Source of the DNA: Pseudomonas sp. RSB 5.4
GTDB taxonomy: Bacteria; Pseudomonadota; Gammaproteobacteria; Pseudomonadales; Pseudomonadaceae
Length of the DNA: 64,000 bases
Direction: 5' to 3'
Assembly (NCBI RefSeq): GCF_037126175.1
Contig: NZ_CP146986.1
Span: forward strand, 4,712,501 to 4,776,500
Of the stretch, positions 58,719-64,000 are shown in pieces. The notes beneath the pieces were generated by a model. It was not told the DNA's origin. It made no database searches and saw only the letters and a list, made by a program, of their open reading frames with translations. Every line of letters starts with the position of its first letter. The stretch's first letter is position 1. A program made the translations under genes and the position numbers.

Positions 58719-58964
58719 ATGGAACAGCCCACCCACAGCCTCCCGTCCCTGTTCAAGCAACTTGGACTGGACAGCGACCCGACCGGCATCGAGCAATTCA
58801 TCGCCACCCATTCACCACTCAAACCCGAGTTGCACCTCGCAGACGCGTTTTTCTGGAGCAAGAGCCAGGCGGATTTTTTGCGCGGCGAGATTCTTGATGA
58901 TGCGGATTGGGCGGAGGTGGTGGATCAGTTGAATGTGTTGTTGCGCAAGGGGCGGGAGGGATGA
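58719..58964 (+). CDS. DUF2789 family small protein
   Basis: The 81-residue protein (MEQPTHSLPSLFKQLGLDSDPTGIEQFI ... LHLADAFFWSKSQADFLRGEILDDADWAEVVDQLN) matches what I recognise as the DUF2789 family, common in pseudomonads and other gammaproteobacteria. It is soluble, acidic and helical. The ATG at 58719 follows AAGGAGT by 5 nt. The function is unknown. Its stop lies 3 nt from the convergent toxin gene. Confidence 0.85.
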   Translation: MEQPTHSLPSLFKQLGLDSDPTGIEQFIATHSPLKPELHLADAFFWSKSQADFLRGEILDDADWAEVVDQLNVLLRKGREG

Positions 58965-58967
58965 CCG

Positions 58968-59249
58968 CTATTTTGGGAACGGCCACATCTGTGCGGTATG
59001 AACAATCGCCATGATCCACACCACATCACGATCCAGTTGGTAAACGAGACGATAGCTGGGGTGCGGAATAATCTCTCGAGTGCCAGCGATAACGCCGACA
59101 GGGCCAACTTCGGGGTGTTGGGAGATTCGGGATACCGCTTCAGTGAAGCGGCGATCCATTTCGAGGGCTGCTTTTGGGTTTACGGTGTGCAGGTAATCCC
59201 AGATTTTTTCACGATCCTGTACAGCATTTTTAGTCCAGATAATCTTCAT
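58968..59249 (-). CDS. ParE/RelE-superfamily toxin
   Basis: The 93-residue basic protein has the ParE-type layout: IIWTKNAVQDREKIWDYL at the N-terminus, then GTREIIPHPSYRLVYQLDRDVVWIMAIVHTAQMWP at the C-terminus, which includes the RLVYQ and VHTAQMWP strands of the fold. ParE proteins poison DNA gyrase, while RelE relatives cut mRNA; the usual RelE catalytic residues are not obvious, so ParE is favoured. It is encoded after the antitoxin with a 4-nt overlap (ATGA). Confidence 0.88.
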   Translation of the reverse strand: MKIIWTKNAVQDREKIWDYLHTVNPKAALEMDRRFTEAVSRISQHPEVGPVGVIAGTREIIPHPSYRLVYQLDRDVVWIMAIVHTAQMWPFPK

Positions 59250-59524
59250 CCTTGATTGTCTGCCCGCCTGCGCCTGGCGGCTAATTGTGCTTCAACTTCC
59301 TCGTTGGAAAAAACTTCGCCGGCTTCTATCGAGGCTCGCGCAAGCTCGACCTTTCGCTGCAAAAACATCTCGTACTCACGGGCTTCCCTTTGTGTCTGAA
59401 CAAACTGACGCATCATTTCGCGCACGATCTGTGATGCAGGGCGATGCGAGGCCTCGGCTTCGGCCATGAACTGCTCTCGCAGCTCGGGCTCGAGTTTCAT
59501 CGTGAAAACCGCCTGTTTTGACAT
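59246..59524 (-). CDS. Ribbon-helix-helix antitoxin
   Basis: The 92-residue protein has an N-terminal RHH/CopG-like segment (MSKQAVFTMKLEPELREQFMAEAEASHRPASQIVREMMRQFV) and a charged C-terminal arm that would wrap the toxin. It should bind its own promoter and neutralise the ParE-type toxin. I chose ATG 59524; a longer open frame upstream is only the shadow of the MarR gene on the other strand. A palindrome lies 30 nt upstream. Confidence 0.88.
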   Translation of the reverse strand: MSKQAVFTMKLEPELREQFMAEAEASHRPASQIVREMMRQFVQTQREAREYEMFLQRKVELARASIEAGEVFSNEEVEAQLAARRRRADNQG

Positions 59525-59554
59525 TGCAATGTTCCCTTTAAAAGGTGATGTACT

Positions 59555-59574
59555 TACGAGGTATATACATCGTA
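59555..59574 (-). promoter_or_regulatory. Palindrome upstream of the toxin-antitoxin operon
   Basis: TACGAGGTATATACATCGTA is palindromic at 18 of 20 positions and lies 30 nt upstream of the antitoxin start, where RHH antitoxins bind to repress themselves. It includes a TATATAC stretch that may be the -10 element. Confidence 0.6.
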
Positions 59575-59635
59575 CTACTTTGATTAGGAAACAAGTGATG
59601 CTCCGGGTGACCAGCGGGCAGATTTGTTTCAAAAC

Positions 59636-59683
59636 TTGACTGGAATTCCCCGCCAATGCCATATTGATAGTTAGCAAACTAAC
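59636..59683 (+). promoter_or_regulatory. Promoter with MarR operator for the efflux operon
   Basis: A -35 element TTGACT (59636-59641) and a -10-like CATATT (59660-59665), 18 nt apart, are followed directly by the perfect inverted repeat GTTAGCAAACTAAC (59670-59683). This is a typical MarR-dimer site placed to block initiation of its own operon. Confidence 0.65.
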
Positions 59684-59698
59684 AGTGTGCATTTTCCC

Positions 59699-60154
59699 GT
59701 GCCGAATTCCCTCGACGCTCTTCAGATGAACATCAGCAGTGCCATGGTGGTGGCCGCCAGGCATTGGCGGAAGATCTGCCAGACCACGCTGGTCAACTAT
59801 GGCATCTCCGAAGCCTGCGCCGTGCCGTTGCTGATGATCGGGCGGTTGGGCGAGGGCGTGCGTCAGGTGCAGGTGGCGCAGGCGGCCGGGATGGAGAGTC
59901 CGTCGCTGGTGCGCCTGCTCGATCAGTTGTGCCACGCCGGCTATGTCTGCCGCACCGAAGATGCGCAGGATCGTCGGGCCAAGTGCCTGAGCCTGACCGA
60001 CACCGGCCGTGAGCTGGTGCAAGCGGTGGAAAGTGAACTGGTACGTCTGCGTCATGAAGTGCTCGAAGGCATCGACCAGAGTGATCTGGAGGCTACGCTT
60101 CGGGTACTGCGAGCTTTTGAGGCGGCCCATCCGCCTGTGGTGATCAACTCTTGA
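59699..60154 (+). CDS. MarR-family transcriptional repressor
   Basis: The 151-residue winged-helix regulator has the MarR core RQVQVAQAAGMESPSLVRLLDQLCHAGYVCRTEDAQDRRAKCLSLTDTGRELV, including recognition helix and wing. It probably represses the FUSC efflux operon it heads and is released by an aromatic or phenolic ligand. The start is uncertain: GTG 59699 (MPNSLDALQMNISS) is chosen, with GTG 59687 and ATG 59726 possible; none has a strong ribosome site. Its stop overlaps the TTG start of the next gene (TTGA). Confidence 0.88.
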   Translation: MPNSLDALQMNISSAMVVAARHWRKICQTTLVNYGISEACAVPLLMIGRLGEGVRQVQVAQAAGMESPSLVRLLDQLCHAGYVCRTEDAQDRRAKCLSLTDTGRELVQAVESELVRLRHEVLEGIDQSDLEATLRVLRAFEAAHPPVVINS

Positions 60155-62214
60155 ACGGTTTTTTCTCCGGCATTCCTCCGGCCCGGGACTGGTTCTACGG
60201 GGTCCGCACCTTTGCAGCGTCGATGATTGCGCTGTACATCGCCTTGCTCATGCAAATGCCGCGTCCGTATTGGGCGATGGCCACGGTGTATATCGTCTCC
60301 AGTCCGTTTCTCGGCCCGACCAGTTCCAAGGCGCTGTACCGCGCCATCGGCACCTTTCTCGGAGCGGCGGCGGCGGTGCTGTTCGTGCCGATGTTCGTGC
60401 AGAGTCCGTACGTGTTGGTGGTGGTCATCGCGCTGTGGACGGGGATCCTGTTGTTCCTGTCGCTGCACCTGCGCACGGCCAATAACTACGCATTGATGCT
60501 AGCCGGTTACACCCTGCCGCTGATTGCCTTGCCGACCGTGGATAACCCGTTGGCGGTGTGGGATGTGGCCGAGGCGCGGACCGAAGAGATCTTTCTCGGC
60601 ATCGCCGTGGCGGCGGTGATCGGTGCAATGTTCTGGCCGCGCCGTCTGGCGCCGGTATTCAACGACGCGGTGGGCAAGTGGTTCGCTGACGCCACCACCT
60701 ACAGCCTGAAGTTTCTCAGCCGCGACGTGCAGCCTGAACAGATCACCGCGCTGCGCATGGCCATGGTCGCCAATTTCAACAGCCTCGAATTAATGATCGG
60801 CCAGTTACCCCACGAAGGCGCCCGGCCGCAAACCGTGCGCAACACCAAGGAGCTGCGCGGGCGGATGATCCACCTGTTGCCGGTGATCGACGCTCTGGAA
60901 GACTCGCTGTATGCCCTTGAGCGACGTACGCCGGAGCTGGTGGAAAAGTTTGCCCCGCTGCTGACCGCGACCCAGGAATGGCTCGGTCATAAAGATGCCG
61001 ATCTTGACCGCTGGCAGGCGCTCAAGGATCAGCTTCAGGCGTTGCAGCCGAGCTGCGAGGCGCTGGAAGATCGCAAGCAATTGCTGTTCTCCAACGCGAT
61101 TTATCGCCTCGGCGAATTCATCGATCTGTGGCAGGACTGCCGCAGTCTGCAGGACGCGATTCTCTGCGAGCGCCAGGACAGCTGGCGTGCGGTGTACCGG
61201 CACTGGCGCCTTGGGCGGCTGACGCCGTTTCTCGACCGCGGGATGATGCTGTATTCGGTGGCCTCGACCATTCTGGCGATTATCGTCGCTTCGGTGCTGT
61301 GGATTCTGCTCGGCTGGCCGGACGGTGGCAGCGCGGTGATTCTGGCGGCGGTAGCGTGCAGTTTCTTCGCCTCGATGGACGACCCGGCGCCGCAGATCTA
61401 CCGGTTCTTTTTCTGGACCGGGATGTCGGTGCTGTTTGCCAGTCTCTATCTGTTTCTGATTCTGCCGAACCTGCACGATTTTCCAATGCTGGTGCTGGCT
61501 TTCGCGATTCCGTTCATCTGCGTCGGCACCCTGACGGTACAGCCGCGGTTCTACCTCGGCATGCTCCTGACGCTGGTCAACACCTCGTCGTTCATCAGCA
61601 TTCAGGGCGCCTACGACGCGGACTTCTTCGCCTTTGTGAACTCCAACCTGGCCGGCCCGATGGGTCTGCTGTTCGCTTTCATCTGGACGTTGGTCACCCG
61701 TCCGTTCGGTGTCGAACTGGCGGCCAAACGTCTGACCCGTTTCAGCTGGAAGGACATCGTGCGCATGACCGAGCCGGCGAACCTCGCCGAGCACCGGCAA
61801 CTGGGCGTGCAGTTGCTCGACCGTTTGATGCAGCACCTGCCGCGTCTGGCCATGACCGGTCAGGACACCGGCATCGCCATGCGTGAAGTGCGCGTCGGCC
61901 TCAACCTGCTCGATCTGCTGGCCTACACCCCACGGGTGGAAGGCGCGCCGAATGCCCTGCTGCAACAAGTGGTGGCTGAGGTCGGCGAATATTTCCGCGC
62001 CTGCCTCAAGGCCGGTGAACGCTTGCCGGCGCCGAGCCCGCTACTGATGACCATGGACCGTGCGCGCCGCGCCCTCAAAGGCCACGGCGAGGAAGAAACC
62101 CGACTAAACCTGTTGCATGCCCTGAGCGGTTTGCGCCTGGCGCTGCTGCCCGGCGTGGAATTCGTCAGCACGAGCGATGCCGAAGAACCGCTGCCCGATG
62201 GAGCGCCCCTATGA
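60151..62214 (+). CDS. FUSC-family aromatic-acid / fusaric-acid exporter, AaeB-like
   Basis: The 687-residue inner-membrane protein has two halves. Each has a membrane cluster of about five or six helices (about 15-160 and 355-500) followed by a cytoplasmic helical region, as in AaeB, YccS and fusaric-acid resistance proteins. The N-terminus is MNGFFSGIPPARDWFYGVRTFAASMIALYIALLMQMPRPYWAMATVYI, with the family motif PYWA. It exports aromatic carboxylates or similar toxins. It uses a TTG start that overlaps the marR stop, which implies translational coupling. It is followed by DUF1656 with a 4-nt overlap. Confidence 0.92.
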   Translation: MNGFFSGIPPARDWFYGVRTFAASMIALYIALLMQMPRPYWAMATVYIVSSPFLGPTSSKALYRAIGTFLGAAAAVLFVPMFVQSPYVLVVVIALWTGILLFLSLHLRTANNYALMLAGYTLPLIALPTVDNPLAVWDVAEARTEEIFLGIAVAAVIGAMFWPRRLAPVFNDAVGKWFADATTYSLKFLSRDVQPEQITALRMAMVANFNSLELMIGQLPHEGARPQTVRNTKELRGRMIHLLPVIDALEDSLYALERRTPELVEKFAPLLTATQEWLGHKDADLDRWQALKDQLQALQPSCEALEDRKQLLFSNAIYRLGEFIDLWQDCRSLQDAILCERQDSWRAVYRHWRLGRLTPFLDRGMMLYSVASTILAIIVASVLWILLGWPDGGSAVILAAVACSFFASMDDPAPQIYRFFFWTGMSVLFASLYLFLILPNLHDFPMLVLAFAIPFICVGTLTVQPRFYLGMLLTLVNTSSFISIQGAYDADFFAFVNSNLAGPMGLLFAFIWTLVTRPFGVELAAKRLTRFSWKDIVRMTEPANLAEHRQLGVQLLDRLMQHLPRLAMTGQDTGIAMREVRVGLNLLDLLAYTPRVEGAPNALLQQVVAEVGEYFRACLKAGERLPAPSPLLMTMDRARRALKGHGEEETRLNLLHALSGLRLALLPGVEFVSTSDAEEPLPDGAPL

Positions 62215-62420
62215 TCGGTGATCTGGATATCAGCGGGATTTTCCTGCCGACCCTGCTGGTGTTGATGGGCATCACCTATGTGTTGTTTCTGCTGGTGCAT
62301 GGCGTGCTCACGCGCCTGCACTTTTACCGTCTGGTCTGGCACCGGGCATTGTTCAACGTGGCCCTCTACGCCGTGATGCTGTACGGCGTGGACTCACTCA
62401 GTCGATACCTGATGACATGA
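62211..62420 (+). CDS. DUF1656 small membrane protein (AaeX-like)
   Basis: The 69-residue protein has two membrane helices (about 8-30 and 45-62) and starts with the family sequence IGDLDISGIFLPTLL. It is almost always encoded between the FUSC transporter and the membrane fusion protein, as here, with ATGA overlaps on both sides. Its role in the pump is not established. Confidence 0.9.
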   Translation: MIGDLDISGIFLPTLLVLMGITYVLFLLVHGVLTRLHFYRLVWHRALFNVALYAVMLYGVDSLSRYLMT

Positions 62421-63319
62421 AAAAACCGTTTCTGACTATCGGTCGCGTGGTCCTGACCCTGCTGATCGTGACTTTTGCCGTCGTCCTCGTCTGGCGCATG
62501 GTGATGTATTACATGTTTGCGCCGTGGACCCGCGACGGCCACATCCGCGCCGACATCATCCAGATCGCCCCGGATGTATCCGGGCTGATCCAGCAGGTCG
62601 AGGTCAAGGACAACCAGTTGATCAAACGCGGCCAGGTGCTGTTCAGCATCGATCAGGACCGTTTCAAACTGGCCCTGCGTCAGGCCAAGGCGGCGGTTGC
62701 CGATCGCGAAGAAACCCTGGCCCAGGCGCAGCGTGAAGCCAAGCGTAACCGCGGGCTGGGCAATCTGGTGCCGGCCGAACAGCTGGAAGAAAGCCTGTCG
62801 AAAGTGGCCCGGGCGCAATCGGCGCTGGCCGAAGCGCTGGTGACGGTGGACAGCGCCCAGCTCAACCTGGATCGCTCGGTGATCCGCAGTCCGGTGGACG
62901 GCTACGTCAACGACCGCGCGCCGCGTGTGCAGGAGTTCGTCACCGCCGGGCGTCCGGTGTTGTCGGTGGTCGACAGTAACTCGTTCCACATCGACGGCTA
63001 TTTCGAGGAAACCAAACTCGACGGCATTCATGTCGGGCAGTCGGTGGACATCCGTGTGATCGGTGACAAGGCCAAGCTGCGCGGGCATGTCGAAAGCATC
63101 GTCGCCGGTATCGAAGACCGCGACCGCACCAGCGGCAACAACCTGCTGCCCAACGTCAACCCGGCGTTCAGCTGGGTACGGCTGGCGCAGCGGATTCCGG
63201 TGCGCATCGCTTTTGACGAAGTGCCGGAAGATTTCCGCATGATCGCCGGGCGGACCGCTACCGTGTCGATCATCGACGATCAGCCACGCGACGACCACAA
63301 ACAGGAGCCCGCGCAATGA
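62417..63319 (+). CDS. HlyD/AaeA-family membrane fusion protein
   Basis: The 300-residue adaptor has an N-terminal helix (about 8-30), barrel-sandwich halves (DGHIRADIIQIAPDVSGLIQQVEVKDNQLIKRG and SVIRSPVDGYVNDRAPRVQEFVTAG), a short coiled coil (about 85-150) and a beta-barrel domain. It has AaeA-like size. It joins the FUSC transporter to the outer-membrane factor encoded next and overlaps both neighbours by 4 nt. Confidence 0.93.
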   Translation: MKKPFLTIGRVVLTLLIVTFAVVLVWRMVMYYMFAPWTRDGHIRADIIQIAPDVSGLIQQVEVKDNQLIKRGQVLFSIDQDRFKLALRQAKAAVADREETLAQAQREAKRNRGLGNLVPAEQLEESLSKVARAQSALAEALVTVDSAQLNLDRSVIRSPVDGYVNDRAPRVQEFVTAGRPVLSVVDSNSFHIDGYFEETKLDGIHVGQSVDIRVIGDKAKLRGHVESIVAGIEDRDRTSGNNLLPNVNPAFSWVRLAQRIPVRIAFDEVPEDFRMIAGRTATVSIIDDQPRDDHKQEPAQ

Positions 63320-64000
63320 ACAAGGCCCTGATGATCGCCGGGTTGGGCGTGATGCTCTCGGCCTGTCAGATGGTCGGGCCGGACTATCATCTGCCCGCTG
63401 ACGCGGCGGTGCAGCGCAAGGATTTTCAGGGCGAACTGGCGGTGGAGGGTAAGCCGGTGGTGTCAGCGCCGGTGCCCGCCGACTGGTGGCGGCTGTATCA
63501 GGACCCGCGTCTGGACCAACTGGTGCAGCAGGCCATGGCGTCGAATACCGACTTGCGCGTGGCGGCGGCGAACCTGTCGCGGGCGCGGGCCCAGGTCGAT
63601 GAGGCTGAAGCGGCGGGCGGCTGGAGTGCCGGGGTGAAGATGGGCGCGCAGCGCTTGCAGGAGTCCGGTCAGGCCTACCTGCTGACGGAAAAGGTGCCGG
63701 TGGCCAACGTCGGCGATATCGGTATCAGTGCCTCTTACCAGTTCGATCTGTGGGGCACGCTGCAACGCGGGATCGAAGCCGCCAAGGCCAACGCCGATGC
63801 GACCCAGGCCGCCGCCGACACCGCGCGCATCACTCTGGTAGCGGACGTGGTTCGCGCCTACACCCAGGTGTGTGCCGCCAATGAAGAGCGGGAAATCGCC
63901 CAGCATTCCCTCGACCTGCAATCGCAAGGCACGACCCTGATCCAGCGCCTGCGCGATGCCGGGCGTGGCGATGAAACCCAGGTCACCCGTTCGCAAACCC
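63316..64000 (+). CDS. NodT-family outer-membrane efflux lipoprotein (partial, runs off the window)
   Basis: The first 228 residues of an outer-membrane factor are present: a short lipoprotein signal peptide MNKALMIAGLGVMLSAC with the lipobox Cys at 17, then VGPDYHLP and DWWRLYQDPRLDQLVQQAMASNTDLRVAAANLSRARAQVDEAEA. It has no REP insertion, in contrast with the paralogue at 53341. It completes the MarR-FUSC-DUF1656-MFP-OMF operon. The 3' end lies beyond the window. Confidence 0.93.
   Translation, partial: MNKALMIAGLGVMLSACQMVGPDYHLPADAAVQRKDFQGELAVEGKPVVSAPVPADWWRLYQDPRLDQLVQQAMASNTDLRVAAANLSRARAQVDEAEAAGGWSAGVKMGAQRLQESGQAYLLTEKVPVANVGDIGISASYQFDLWGTLQRGIEAAKANADATQAAADTARITLVADVVRAYTQVCAANEEREIAQHSLDLQSQGTTLIQRLRDAGRGDETQVTRSQT

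Noticed and set aside
59525..60130. A longer antitoxin of 294 residues starting at 60130.
   Set aside because: The added part is antisense to the MarR gene and its operator. The RHH domain begins at the ATG at 59524, as expected for the family.

Overview
The window is a contiguous, gene-dense chromosomal piece of a Pseudomonas of the fluorescens group. The rRNA and 5S sequences, the GC-rich codon use, the complete lap adhesin locus in the same order and residue numbering as P. fluorescens Pf0-1, an mgo/pvf operon and many fluorescens-type REP palindromes all point the same way. The strain was not identified; family names below rest on motif recognition, not on database searches.

Layout. 1-3.8 kb: 3' end of an rRNA operon (16S end, a short spacer without tRNA genes, 23S, and two identical 5S genes each with its own terminator). 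3.8-9.2 kb (minus): an iron-siderophore cell-surface signalling system: ECF sigma factor, FecR-type anti-sigma, TonB receptor with signalling domain, and a PepSY membrane protein, behind a Fur-box-like site. 9.5-11.4 kb: a PctA-like amino-acid chemoreceptor. 11.5-17.1 kb (minus): an mgoBCAD/pvfABCD operon (diazeniumdiolate or pyrazine-N-oxide type signal) whose NRPS is broken by a one-base frameshift in the reductase domain. 17.9-18.6 kb: a GntR/FCD regulator. 18.8-45.3 kb: the lap biofilm locus: LapG protease, LapD c-di-GMP receptor, a small conserved companion protein, the 6,012-residue adhesin LapA with 45 repeat units of exactly 300 bp, and the LapE-LapB-LapC type I exporter. 45.7-50.5 kb: a TauD-type dioxygenase with an ABC importer and a LysR regulator. 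50.7-54.9 kb: a DHA2/MFP/OMF tripartite efflux operon whose outer-membrane gene carries a REP doublet inside its signal-peptide coding region. 55.0-58.0 kb: a GT39-type glycosyltransferase, then slipin and an unusually short NfeD. 58.1-59.5 kb: a YbaK deacylase, a DUF2789 protein and a ParE/RHH toxin-antitoxin pair. 59.7-64.0 kb: a MarR-controlled FUSC/DUF1656/MFP/OMF efflux operon running off the end.

How the parts work together. In the lap locus, LapBCE exports LapA and leaves it anchored by its N-terminus. LapG cuts the N-terminal TAAG site to release it. LapD, with degenerate GGDEF and EAL domains, binds c-di-GMP and sequesters LapG. The iron locus is a standard sigma/anti-sigma/receptor circuit with a likely inner-membrane partner for iron release. 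The mgo operon should make a small diffusible signal, but here it probably cannot complete the reductive release step unless the frameshift is a sequence error. Eight palindromic REP doublets or pairs were considered; seven are supported and listed. They sit in intergenic gaps, with one inside a gene.
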